DNA of 44,310 nt from Kofleriaceae bacterium (GCA_013368795.1 JABFXX010000372.1:1-44310); one strand, 5' to 3'; positions 30,341-40,000 are shown, counted from the first letter of the stretch. Numbers and translations are program-made. The notes: generated by a model not told the origin, from the letters alone.

Positions 30341-30757
30341 TCAGGGCTCCGCGAAGTATGGCCCGCAGTGCCCTTCGTGCGTGAACGCCATCGTCCAGTC
30401 GAGCGTCGTCGGCGCGACCAGGATGTCGATGTCCCGCTTCAGGCGCTCGGGCGGCTTGCCCTCGCACTGAAAGCCGAACGTCTCGTGAGCGTATGCACTG
30501 ATCACGATGAAGCTGCACGGCTCGATCGCCCGGTACGCGTTCCACGCGCGGTCGCCCGTCACGTACGGATGATGCTCGTAGCTGAAGACGTGCCAGTCGA
30601 ACTCGTGCAGCACCCACTTGCCGGTCGCCGCGTGCAGGCCGCGCGCGAACACCTCGCGCCACCGCTTCTGCCAGCTCCAGACTTCTTTGTCCGTGAGCTC
30701 GACGGGCGCGCAGCCTCCGGCGACGAGAACATCGTGAATCTTCGATGCGTGGCTCAC
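30341..30757 (-). CDS. DUF4275 family protein
   Basis: The GTG at 30757 gives 138 residues and overlaps the TGA of an upstream remnant (GTGA at 30754-30757). The chain shows KRWREVFARGL, then WHVFSYEHHPYVTGDRAWNA, FIVISAYAHETFGF, and a C-terminal TMAFTHEGHCGPYF. This order matches DUF4275 as I know it from Bacillus: WHxFSYE early and TxTHE-x-x-GPYF at the end. No signal or membrane segment is seen. The family has no assigned role; I do not infer one. Downstream, 150 nt without a clear gene precede the acyltransferase. Confidence 0.75.
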   Translation of the reverse strand: MSHASKIHDVLVAGGCAPVELTDKEVWSWQKRWREVFARGLHAATGKWVLHEFDWHVFSYEHHPYVTGDRAWNAYRAIEPCSFIVISAYAHETFGFQCEGKPPERLKRDIDILVAPTTLDWTMAFTHEGHCGPYFAEP

Positions 30758-30870
30758 GGGTCACGTCCACGCAGCTGTCGCGCGTAGAGCGAGATGAGCT
30801 CGAGCACGCCGGTGTGGCGCGGACGCGTCGCGAGCCACTTCTCGTACGCCTTGCGGAATTCGGCCGCCAA
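30754..30870 (-). pseudogene. 3' remnant of a truncated gene
   Basis: A 38-codon frame after an in-frame TGA (30877-30879) encodes LAAEFRKAYEKWLATRPRHT and a further 18 residues ending RGRDP. Third positions are G or C in about 33 of 37 codons, and the stop couples to the DUF4275 GTG by GTGA. This looks like the C-terminal end of a real protein. The region just upstream (30879-31013) holds no coding signal in this frame and contains the left direct repeat. I infer loss of the 5' part. A very short intact gene starting at TTG 30870 is the alternative. Confidence 0.5.
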
Positions 30871-30929
30871 CGTCGATCATCCTAACCCCAAGCACCCGGA
30901 TCTGTGGCGCGCGAGAGCTCAGCGCACTC

Positions 30930-31013
30930 ACGCCACACTGCGTCCGGACCACCACCCAGGACGTATTTCCCGTCGAGGAGCTAGCGCGGCTCACCGGTTG
31001 CACGCGCGTCATG
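30930..31013 (+). repeat. left copy of a diverged direct repeat flanking the hybrid histidine kinase
   Basis: It has two conserved blocks: ACGCCACACTGCGTCCGGA (30930-30948, two block differences from the right copy's ACGCCACATTGCGTCCGGA are one base) and GCGGCTCAC with GTTGCA and CGCGCGT ending in CATG (30986-31013). The block starts are 56 nt apart, exactly as in the right copy. It overlaps the last 5 nt of the kinase gene. Confidence 0.55.
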
Positions 31014-33999
31014 TCGAATTCGCGGGAAGCTCTTCGCCACCGGAGCGGAGCTCGATCTCGGTCAGGAGCTTTGCCAGCGCAACGGGCTTCACGAAGTGCG
31101 CATCGAACCCGGCACGCTCGGCGCGAGCTCGGTCTTGCTCTTGACCATAGCCGGTCACCGCCATCAGCCGGATCGTCCGCGCGGCGCGCTCGCGCATGAT
31201 GGTCGCGAGCTCGTAACCGTCCATCCTCGGAAGTCCGATATCGAGGATCCCGATCTCCGGGTGAAACCGCGCCTGGATGTCGAGCGCGACCGCTCCATCA
31301 TGGGCGACCCGAACGTCGTGTCCGACCGTACGCAGAAGGTCGGCGAGCAGTGTCGCAGCATCGACATTGTCGTCGACGACGAGGATGCGTCGCGACGTGA
31401 CGCTGACGCCTTCTCGAATCGAGCGCTCGCCGTCGCCTGTCGCCGCGACCGCACGGTTGGGTACGATGATCGGCAGGCGCACCGTGAGCTCGCTGCCCTT
31501 GCCGGGACCGGCGCTCGCTACCCCGACGGAGCCGCCGTGCATGACCACGAGGTTGCGAACGAGCGCGAGGCCGACGCCGAGTCCGCCCTGGCTACGATCG
31601 GATGTCCGGTAACCTTGCACGAAGAGGTCGAACACGCGCGGCAGGAGCTCCGGCGGCATGCCAACTCCATTGTCCTTGACGCGGATGACGACGCACGAGT
31701 CCTCGCGGGCTGCGCATAACGCGAGCTGCCCTCCTCGTTCGGTGTACCTGGCCGCGTTGGTCAGGAGATTGGTGAGGACCTGGCAGATCCGGACATCATC
31801 GACATCGAGCCAGAGCTCCTCATCCGGCAGCGAGATCGTGAGCTGATGACGACGCTCGTCGACAAGTGGAGTTACCACCTCGACGGCCTTGGACACGATC
31901 GTACTCAGCTTGTGGGGCTTCCGCTCCAGCTCCACCTTGCCGCGCGTGATGCGAGAGATGTCGAGCAGCTCGTCGACGAGGTGAATCAGATGGTTCACCT
32001 GTCGTTCGATCACGCTCTGCTCGCGCAGGGTGCTGGTCTCGCCACGGATCCGCATCAGGTGGACCGCAGTCAAGATCGGCGACAATGGGTTGCGTAGCTC
32101 GTGCCCGAGCATCGCGAGAAAGTCGTCCTTCGCTCGGTTGGCCTGCTCGGCTTCGGCGCGCGCAGCCAGGGTCGCGTCGTGCAGGCGAGCACGCTCCACG
32201 GCCTGCCCGCATTGACGGCCGAGCGCCAGCAGGAACGCGCGATCCTCGTCGGAAAGTACGCGTGCAGTGCTCCCGCTGAACCCCACGGCGCCGAGCGGGC
32301 GCCCCTCGAACATGATCGGCAGCGCGCCCCAGGTCTGGGCGCCGGCCGCTGCGCGCAGTGACGCGAGCTCCGGGTATCGCCGATCGATTTCATCGGCTCC
32401 GACAACCCAGACCAGCGCGCCGGTGCGAATGGCATCGAAGATGGGTGCCCGCGTGCCGAGGTCCATCGCCCTCGCCTGTACGGCGACCGGCTCGCTCACG
32501 CCTGCATCGATCACGAAGCTCTCGATCGCCGTGCCGGCCTCGTCGAGGAGCACCACACTGCCAGCCTCGACACCCGCCAAGGCGCTCGTCTCGGCGATCA
32601 CGATCCGCGATAACTCCTCGGCGCCGAGTGCGCGCGATAGCTCGACCGTGATGCGCTGGAGACGCTCCGTTCGCTCGCGTGCCTGCTCGGCCGCGACCCG
32701 AGCCTCGTCCGCCGCGATGCGCGCGCGCCGCTGCTCTTCGTATGCGCGAGCGTTCTCGATCGCGATCGCCGCATGTGCCGCAATGCCGATCACGCCATTC
32801 TCGTCGGCCTTGTCGAACACGCCGGGTTTCGAGTGGCCGAAGAAGAGTCCTCCGAGCACCTCGCCGCTACGGGCGACGACCGGCGCGGCGAGATAGCTAC
32901 AGACGGGCAGATGCCCCTCTGGCATCCCGTAGTAGGGCGCGTTCTTGCCGTAACGCGGATCCTTGGTGACGTCGTCGAGCCGGACCACGCCCTCGCCGCG
33001 AAACGTCGGTCCAAACACGGCCGTGTTGCGCGGCATCGGAAACCTCGCGAACCGCTCGCGAGGTACGCCGGCCAGCGTGTACAGCGTGTACCGCTCGCCC
33101 TCGGGCTCGACGACATTGTAGAAGAACGCGCCGAATTCTGCATGGCAGATCGCGGTCGCCTCGTCGGTCACCCGCTGGACGATCTTCTCCAGATCGAGCT
33201 CGGAATGCAGCGCTTTGCCGATTCGCTGGAGAGCTTCGAGCTGCGCTTGCGCGACCGATCGCTCCTGGAGCGCACTGCGCAACGCAGCCTCGAGATGCTT
33301 GCGCTCTTCGATCTCCTTCTGCAGCGCGCGCGCATGCTCGCGGAGCGCGTCGATGTCCAGGTCATCCTGCAGGACGTGCGAGTGGGCCGCACAGACAGCT
33401 TCGATGCCGCCGACACCGTCGACGCGATAGAAGTTACCCATCACGTACGCGCAAAACAGCGAGAACGAGCGCCGACGACCGAGCTCGTTCCAAAGGCCCT
33501 CCACTCGCAGTGCGGCGTCGGGATTGCCGTCGCGCCACAAGATGTCGACCATCTCGCCGTAGGCACGAATCGATCGCGAGCCGAATGATGCCTGCACGCG
33601 CGCGAGCACGCCGCCAACGCTTGCATCGAACAGGGCGGCGTCGGGGGTATCGCCGACCATGAACAATGAAAGGGTCTCGCGCGCGTCGAGCATCGTGAGG
33701 CGGCCCGCGCGGCTCAGGACATCGACATCGAAGCCTCTCGCTGCCAGCGCCGCCGAGAATGCGGCGCGATGCTCGGCCGTCGCGATGATGACGAGCGGCT
33801 CGCCAGCGTCGAGGCCCGCAAGCAAGTACTGCGACACTGCGCCGATGAGCTGACCATCGGCCTCGTAGAACTGGACGATGTGGGAGTGGCTTGGGTGATC
33901 GAGGAGCTCGCGTCGCTGGGCGGGATCGACGACGCTGATCGGAAGGGTCGTCGCATCGGGGTTCGTGTCGGTGGCTCTCGGCCGGCTCGTCGTGCTCAT
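31009..33999 (-). CDS. hybrid histidine kinase: MEDS, two GAF, HisKA, HATPase and receiver domains
   Basis: The ATG at 33999 gives 996 residues (the frame is open to 34116). The N-terminal MEDS/DcmR-like domain is at about 36-205 (HSHIVQFYEADGQLIGAV, EPLVIIATAEH). A coiled-coil joins it to GAF1 (about 265-420) and GAF2 (about 460-605). HisKA has H633 in LGHELRNPLSP. HATPase has the N box N744/N748, DNGVGM at 777-782, and G boxes GGLGVGLALV. The receiver has D920 in ILDIGLPRMDG and K971. There is no membrane helix, so it is a cytoplasmic redox, ligand or C1-metabolite sensor. No separate response regulator is adjacent. The gene lies between the two diverged direct repeats. Confidence 0.95.
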   Translation of the reverse strand: MSTTSRPRATDTNPDATTLPISVVDPAQRRELLDHPSHSHIVQFYEADGQLIGAVSQYLLAGLDAGEPLVIIATAEHRAAFSAALAARGFDVDVLSRAGRLTMLDARETLSLFMVGDTPDAALFDASVGGVLARVQASFGSRSIRAYGEMVDILWRDGNPDAALRVEGLWNELGRRRSFSLFCAYVMGNFYRVDGVGGIEAVCAAHSHVLQDDLDIDALREHARALQKEIEERKHLEAALRSALQERSVAQAQLEALQRIGKALHSELDLEKIVQRVTDEATAICHAEFGAFFYNVVEPEGERYTLYTLAGVPRERFARFPMPRNTAVFGPTFRGEGVVRLDDVTKDPRYGKNAPYYGMPEGHLPVCSYLAAPVVARSGEVLGGLFFGHSKPGVFDKADENGVIGIAAHAAIAIENARAYEEQRRARIAADEARVAAEQARERTERLQRITVELSRALGAEELSRIVIAETSALAGVEAGSVVLLDEAGTAIESFVIDAGVSEPVAVQARAMDLGTRAPIFDAIRTGALVWVVGADEIDRRYPELASLRAAAGAQTWGALPIMFEGRPLGAVGFSGSTARVLSDEDRAFLLALGRQCGQAVERARLHDATLAARAEAEQANRAKDDFLAMLGHELRNPLSPILTAVHLMRIRGETSTLREQSVIERQVNHLIHLVDELLDISRITRGKVELERKPHKLSTIVSKAVEVVTPLVDERRHQLTISLPDEELWLDVDDVRICQVLTNLLTNAARYTERGGQLALCAAREDSCVVIRVKDNGVGMPPELLPRVFDLFVQGYRTSDRSQGGLGVGLALVRNLVVMHGGSVGVASAGPGKGSELTVRLPIIVPNRAVAATGDGERSIREGVSVTSRRILVVDDNVDAATLLADLLRTVGHDVRVAHDGAVALDIQARFHPEIGILDIGLPRMDGYELATIMRERAARTIRLMAVTGYGQEQDRARAERAGFDAHFVKPVALAKLLTEIELRSGGEELPANST

Positions 34000-34350
34000 T
34001 TCGTCTCGCTGAAGGGTCGCCGCGCCCACCCGCCGCGTTGCGTGAACCCATGCGAGCGCCACGCCACATGTCAAAGACGCACACTCATTCGTTTCACGTG
34101 TTTGCGCCTGGTCCACGGACGCATCCGAGCGCTCCCGTCACGATGAGCGCCGACGCACACGAGTCTTCAGGCGCGTAGCACCGGATCGCGGTGCACGATT
34201 GCTCTGCACGTTGACGCCACATTGCGTCCGGAATGCAGCTCGCGGAGCCCGCGGTTCCGGGTCGCCGCAGCGGCTCACGCGTTGCAGACACGCGCGTGTC
34301 ATGCCGACGACGTACCAGCAGCGCATGACACGCGCACGAGTGACCCGATC
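34000..34350. other. 351-nt gap between divergent histidine kinase and molybdenum hydroxylase genes
   Basis: It holds the in-frame leader extensions of both neighbours, without homology signals, and the right direct repeat. I see no clear -35/-10 pair, no terminator hairpin and no convincing third gene. Both genes should have their promoters here. Confidence 0.5.
34214..34303 (+). repeat. right copy of the diverged direct repeat
   Basis: Blocks ACGCCACATTGCGTCCGGA (34214-34232) and GCGGCTCACGCGTTGCAGAC with CGCGCGTGTCATG (34270-34303) match the left copy in order and orientation, with the same 56-nt distance between block starts. The middle third is poorly conserved. It lies between the start of the kinase and the start of the molybdenum hydroxylase. 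Confidence 0.55.
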
Positions 34351-36576
34351 GTGATCGGCTCGCCGGTCACCCGGATCGATGGCCCGCTGAAGGTCACCGG
34401 CACCGCGACCTACTCCGCCGAAGTGTGGGACGTCGGCCAACCGCTGTACGGCTCGATCGTCGGCGCACCGATCGGTCACGGACGGATCGTCGCGATCCAG
34501 ACCGCGCGGGCCGAGGCATCGCCCGGTGTGCAGCTCGTGTGGACGTATCGGAACGCGCCGCCCCAGCACGCGCCCGACGAGTCCGCGAAGGGGCTCGGCT
34601 ACAGCTGCCCGTACCCGGTGCTCTGCTCTGCCGAGATCCAGCACTACGGAGAGCCGGTCGCGTTCGTCGTCGCCGAGACGGCCGAGCAGGCTCGCACCGC
34701 GGCATCGCTCGTCGAGCTCGCGTACACGAGCACCGAGGGCCACTACGACCTCGCCGCGCGCGAGCCGCATGCATTCGTGCCGGAGACCGTGCAAGGAGGG
34801 TTCGTCGCCGCGGAGAGTAGCGTCGGCGATCTCGAGGCCGCGTTTGCCGCCGCGCAGGTCCAGATCGACCAGCTCTACACGACACCGTACGAGATGTCTC
34901 AGGCGCTCGAGCCGCACAACACGCTCGCGGTGTGGAACGGCGACAAGGCGACGGTCTACGTCAGCACGCAGTCGGTCGCGTGGGCACACGCGCGGATCTG
35001 CTCGACGCTCGGCGTGCAGCCCGAGCAGATCGAGATCGTCGCGCGGTACGTCGGCGGCGGCTTCGGCTCGAAGCTCGGTGTTCACGCCGACGCGATCCTC
35101 GCGGTGCTCGCGGCACGCGCGCTCGCGAGACCGGTCAAGGTCGTGCTCGCACGCCAGCAGGTGTTCCAGCTCGCCGGCCAGCGTCCCGCATCGCGGCAGC
35201 GGGTTCGGCTCGGCGCGACCGCCGACGGTCAGCTCACCGCGTTCGGCCACGACGTGACGATGAAGGCGAGCTACCGGGGCGACTACATCGAGGACACCGC
35301 GGCGAACGGACGCGGCCTGTATGCCGCGCCGAATCGCCACACGACGACGCGCGCGGTCGCGCTGCACTTGCCTGCCGGCGAGGATGTGCGGGCACCGGGC
35401 GATGCTCCCGCCTCGCTCGCGATCGAGTCGGCGATGGACGAGCTCGCGCATGCGCTCGGCGTCGACCCGATCGAGCTGCGGATCCGCAACGAGCCCGAGG
35501 TCCATCCCGAGCTCGGTATCCCGTTCTCGGAGCGCCGGCTCGCCGAGTGCCTGCGGGAAGGTGCGCGGCGGTTTGGCTGGGAGCGACGCCGACCGGCGCC
35601 GGCGAGCGTCCGCGACGGCCAGTGGTGGGTCGGCTACGGCATGGCCGTCGCAATCCGCGGCCACTACCAGGCGCCGACGTCGGTGCGCGTGCTGATCGAG
35701 CCGGATGGCGGTGTCGTCGTCCAGTCCGACATGACCGATATCGGCACCGGTACGTACACGATCCTCTCGCAGGTCGTCGGCGAGGGACTCGGCGTCCCGC
35801 ACACTGCGGTTCGCGTCGAGCTCGGCCGCTCTGCATTCCCGTCGAGTCCCGGCTCGGGCGGCTCGTGGGGCGCGACGAACTCGTGCACGGCCGCGCATCG
35901 CGCATGCACCGCGCTGCGCGCCAAGCTCGTCGCCGCCGCGATCGCGGACCCTCGCTCGCCGCTGCACGGCAAGGATCCGGCCGCGGCGACCGTGGCGAAT
36001 GGCCGCCTCGCGATCGGCGACGCGTCGGAGAGTCTCGCCGAGCTCGTCGAGCACTGCTTCCCGAACGGCGTCGACGCACTCGGCAGCATCGGCGACTTCG
36101 ACGAGGACCCGAACCACAAGGCGTACGCCCTGAACACGTACGGCGCGCAGTTCGCCGAGGTGCGCGTCGATGCGGTCACCGGCGAGGTCCGGCTTTCGCG
36201 CATGCTCGGTGTGTTCGTCGGCGGCCGGATGCTCAATCGCCTCACCGCGCGCTCGCAGCTGATCGGCGGCATGATCTGGGGCGCGAGTGCGGCGCTGCTC
36301 GAGGAAGCGGTCGTCGACACCCGGTTCGGCTCGTTCATCAATCGCGATCTCGCGCAGTACCTGGTGCCGGCGCACGCAGACATCCCCGAGGTCGACGCGA
36401 TCATGCTCGACAGCTTCGACGACAAGGCAAACGAGCTCGGCGCGAAGGGTATCGGCGAGGTCGGCATCTGTGGGGCGGGCGCCGCCATCGCGAATGCCGT
36501 CTTCAACGCGACTGGCGTTCGTGTGAGGGACTTCCCGATTACACTCGAGAAGCTCCTTCCACGACTGCCTCGATGA
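34351..36576 (+). CDS. molybdenum hydroxylase large subunit (xanthine dehydrogenase / aldehyde oxidoreductase, PaoC/YagR-like)
   Basis: The GTG at 34351 gives 741 residues, close to PaoC, and starts at the usual IGSPVTRIDGPLKVTGTATY. Earlier in-frame TTG codons (34222, 34282) would add a non-conserved leader that overlaps the repeat. Molybdopterin contact motifs are present: RYVGGGFGSKLG, the PGDAPASLAIESAMDELAHA segment, and SGPGSGGSWG-like loops. The catalytic glutamate is E703 in GAKGIGEVG. It should hydroxylate an aldehyde or N-heterocycle with Mo-molybdopterin cytosine dinucleotide. The 2Fe-2S and FAD partners that normally precede it are absent here. The TGA overlaps the NADAR start (ATGA). 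Confidence 0.92.
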   Translation: MIGSPVTRIDGPLKVTGTATYSAEVWDVGQPLYGSIVGAPIGHGRIVAIQTARAEASPGVQLVWTYRNAPPQHAPDESAKGLGYSCPYPVLCSAEIQHYGEPVAFVVAETAEQARTAASLVELAYTSTEGHYDLAAREPHAFVPETVQGGFVAAESSVGDLEAAFAAAQVQIDQLYTTPYEMSQALEPHNTLAVWNGDKATVYVSTQSVAWAHARICSTLGVQPEQIEIVARYVGGGFGSKLGVHADAILAVLAARALARPVKVVLARQQVFQLAGQRPASRQRVRLGATADGQLTAFGHDVTMKASYRGDYIEDTAANGRGLYAAPNRHTTTRAVALHLPAGEDVRAPGDAPASLAIESAMDELAHALGVDPIELRIRNEPEVHPELGIPFSERRLAECLREGARRFGWERRRPAPASVRDGQWWVGYGMAVAIRGHYQAPTSVRVLIEPDGGVVVQSDMTDIGTGTYTILSQVVGEGLGVPHTAVRVELGRSAFPSSPGSGGSWGATNSCTAAHRACTALRAKLVAAAIADPRSPLHGKDPAAATVANGRLAIGDASESLAELVEHCFPNGVDALGSIGDFDEDPNHKAYALNTYGAQFAEVRVDAVTGEVRLSRMLGVFVGGRMLNRLTARSQLIGGMIWGASAALLEEAVVDTRFGSFINRDLAQYLVPAHADIPEVDAIMLDSFDDKANELGAKGIGEVGICGAGAAIANAVFNATGVRVRDFPITLEKLLPRLPR

Positions 36577-37034
36577 AGCCCGAACCGCGCACCATCAATT
36601 TCTACAGCGTCAACGCAGAGTACGGAGAATTCTCGAACTTCGCGCTGTATCCGATCACCCTGCGCGGCAAGCGCTGGCCGACGTCGGAGCACTTCTTCCA
36701 GGCGATGAAGTTCGAGAACCGCGGTGACCAGGAGGAGGTGCGCGCCGCGAACAATCCGATGCTCGCCGCGCGCATGGGTCGCGATCGCAAGCGCAAGCTC
36801 CGGCGCGACTGGGAGCGCGTGAAGGTCGGCATCATGCGCGAAGCCGTCGAAGCCAAGTTTCGCCAGCACGAGGAGCTGCGCGCGCTACTGCTCGGCACCG
36901 GCGACGCGAAGCTCGTCGAGCACACCGAGAACGACGACTTCTGGGGCGACGGCGGCGACGGCAGCGGGCGCAACGAGCTCGGCCGCGTGCTCATGGCCGT
37001 GCGCGAAGCGCTGCGCAAGGACGACGACGAATGA
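36573..37034 (+). CDS. NADAR family protein (YbiA-like N-glycosidase)
   Basis: This 153-residue protein has the family pattern: INFYSVNAEYGEFSNFALYP near the N-terminus, WPTSEHFFQAMKF, the RMGRDRK segment, MREAVEAKFRQHEELRALLL, LVEHTENDDFWGDGGDGSG and GRNELGRVLMAVRE. YbiA relatives cleave N-glycosidic bonds in riboflavin-pathway intermediates, and some NADAR proteins remove ADP-ribose from guanine. Which substrate applies here cannot be told. The ATG at 36573 overlaps the molybdoenzyme stop (4 nt), so the two are co-translated. It abuts the convergent sigma-fusion gene, their stops forming TGATCA at 37032-37037. Confidence 0.92.
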   Translation: MKPEPRTINFYSVNAEYGEFSNFALYPITLRGKRWPTSEHFFQAMKFENRGDQEEVRAANNPMLAARMGRDRKRKLRRDWERVKVGIMREAVEAKFRQHEELRALLLGTGDAKLVEHTENDDFWGDGGDGSGRNELGRVLMAVREALRKDDDE

Positions 37035-40000
37035 TCACTGCGCCGGGCCGAGCACGAGCTCGCCGGTGATGGTCCTCCCGCCTCGCGTCGCCGCGATCTT
37101 CACCTTGGTTCCCGGTGCGCGATTTCGGATGAGCAGGCCGACACCGCCGGCACTGAGCTCTGCGACCGAGGCTCCGTCGACCGCGGTGATCACGTCACCA
37201 TCGACGAACCCGGCGGTCGCGGCCGGTCCGCCCGGTTGCACCTCCACGAGTCGCGGCACGAGCACGGTCGGGTCGAGCGTGGCGCCGATGTCTGCGCGCA
37301 CGCGCAGGCCTTCATTCCACGCAACCACCGGGACGTCGACCTCGAGGCGTTGCCCCGCAGGCAGCGTGAACGTACGCATGCCGTCCGAGTAGAGCGCCGC
37401 GAGCCCGTAACACCAGACCGCGGTGTCGCCGACCGGCGCCTCGAGCACGAATCCGCCCTGCGCGTCGGTATCGACGCCCTCGCCCGGCGCGATCGTCACC
37501 TGCGTGATGCCGGCGCGCGGCAATGCCTGGCACGTCATGCCCTGGATCGGCTTGCCCGAGCGGAACTCGCGCACGCGCCCGGCAACGACGGCCGAGCCCT
37601 TGCTCGTGAGGGTCACCGGCGAGGTCTTTCGCCCGACGACCTCGACGAGCGCGCTCGCGCCTTCGGTCTCGTTGCGCGCGGCGACGAGGTAGCTGCCCGG
37701 TGCGAGGTTGCGAAAGCTCACGACATTGCCTTGCTGCGTGCCCGGCACCGCCGCAGTCGTGCGAGTGATGTCGGTTGGCCGCGCGGTGACCTGCGGCGGG
37801 TTCTTGAATCCGACGATCGTCGCGTCGATCCCGCCCGACGACGGCAACGCGAACACGACGTCTTTGCGTCCCGCGCGGATGCCAGTGAGCGTGCCTTCGA
37901 TCCCGGTCAGCGAACGCGCTCGCAACGCGTACGTGCCCTCGGGCAGCTCGCTGATCGTGAAGCGGCCACCGACGTCGGTCGTGCTCGCCGGTGTCTGGAG
38001 GCTGGGGAAGAACCGCGGCACTGCGTTGCCCTCGACCTGTTCCGCGACGACGCGAACATCAGGCACCGGCGCGCCATCGTCGTCGACGACCGTGCCCGAG
38101 ATCGCCAACCGTTCGAGTTTGACGGCGAGCAGCACGCCGGTCACCTCGGAGTGGCCGTCGGCCAGCGTGACGAGCGGGAACTCGGTACCCGATGCCGGCC
38201 GGAGCGCGGTCTTCGACGGAGTCGCGGTTGGCGTCGCGCTCACCTTGGGCCGATACTGCCCGCCGCCGCTCATCATCGCCGCGCGAAAGCTGCCGTCCAT
38301 CGCGGTCACGCCGAGCCCGATGTCGTCTTGCGACGTGTGAATGAATCCGACGGTCGCGCCGGATACTGGCGCGCCGTTTTGATCGACGACGCGGCCCGAG
38401 ATCGATGCGCCATACTCGAGCTCGATCGTCACGTCCTTCGTTTCGCCGCGCGCGAGCTGAACGATCGCCCCAGCGTCGCCGAACACGCCGAGCTGCTGGC
38501 TGCTCGCTCCGACGCTCCACTGGCCCGGACGCAAGCCGCGCGCGGTGAACCGACCATCTGCATCGGTGCGTACTGGATCGAGCTCGCGTTCGTGCGGCCC
38601 GCTCAGAGACACGGCCGCACCAGAGATCGCATCGCGACCGCGCACGACACGGCCGGTGATCGTACCGAACGCCTCGACCTCGATCACGACGCCGTCGTGA
38701 AGTGGCTCGCTCGCGTGGAAGCTCTGCGGCTTCACGACCTCGTACGGCATCGCCGTGAGCTTCACGTCGCCGCGCGGCACGCCGGTCAGCACGTACGAGC
38801 CATCGTCCTGTGAGAACGCGGTCCGCGAGCTCGCCGCCACCCGTGCGCCGGCGACTGGCTTGCTACCGTCGACGACGGTGCCGCGGAGGGTCGAGCCCGC
38901 CTCGAGCCGGATCTCGATTTCCGCGCTCGTCTGCCCTGCCTCGACGGCGACCGGGACACCGGCCGCATCCGCCAGGCCCTCCGCGCGTGCAGACACGAGG
39001 TGACTGCCCGGCGCGACGCGATCGAGCCGGAAGTGACCGCTTGCATCGGAGAACGTCGCGCGCCATCCCGTCCGCTGGACGACGCCGGGCGGGCCGACGG
39101 GGATCCACACGTAGGCCTGCGCGACGGGCTCGCGCGTATCGTCGCGCACCACGCGGCCGACGATCGTCGCCTCGGGGACGAGCAAGAAGTCGACCTTCAC
39201 GCGCCCGGGTACGATCGCCGTGTACACGATCGTGCCATAGCCCGCGGCCGAGACCTCGACGATCACCGACGGCGGCCACTTCGTCTCGACGCACAGCTCG
39301 TATGCACCGTTCTCGTCGGCAACGGCCGCTGGCCCACCGGGCACGCGGCTCTCGAGATCGAGCCGTGCAATGCGCGCCTTCGCGATCGCGCCGCCCGAGG
39401 CATCGTGCACGGTGCCGGTCATCGCCGCGTCGCACGCACCGAGCGCGAGCTCGAGATGCTCCGGCCGCAGCGTGGGATTGCGCAGATCGACATCGAGCAT
39501 CGCGCTCGAGTGGTGTGCGGCCGACGCGCGAACGCTGAATTCCATCGCCGGCTGTGCCCCGAAGTCGAACTCGCCGCTCGCGCTCGACGTGCGTTGCAGC
39601 GGCACGCCGAGCCCGCTCTCCGTCGCGAGACTCGCGAGCTCGACGGTCGCGCCGGCCACCGGTGCACCGTGAAACGTCACGCGACCGGCGACGCGGCGCG
39701 GCTTCACGTCGGGCTGGATCAGCCACGCGGGTCGGTCCGGATCCGCGCCGAGCACGGTCGGAGCGGTGCCATCTGCATGCACGACGGCGCCGGCCTTGCC
39801 GGGCCCTGCCGTGCGCGCAGCACCGGCATCGCTGCCGCCGCGATGCCCGCGCCAAACGATGGCGCCGACGAGCAGCAAGAGCAGCACGATCGCGACTGCG
39901 ACGAGCTTGGATGTCTTCTGTGCCACGAGCACTCCCTTCGGAATCGCGAGCAGCGGCACCAGCCACTGCTTCCGGCCGCCGCTCTCGGCATCGAGCCCCT

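Noticed and set aside
30761-31012. 83-codon frame on the minus strand over the left repeat
   Set aside because: Arg/Ala-rich without domain; the adjacent frame (30754-30870) has the coding bias and the GTGA coupling.
34222-34350. N-terminal extension of the Mo hydroxylase from TTG 34222
   Set aside because: The added 43 residues overlap the direct repeat and do not resemble the family; homology starts at about GTG 34351.
34138-36375. 745-codon frame antisense to the Mo hydroxylase gene
   Set aside because: The plus-strand frame has all molybdoenzyme motifs; the antisense frame has none.
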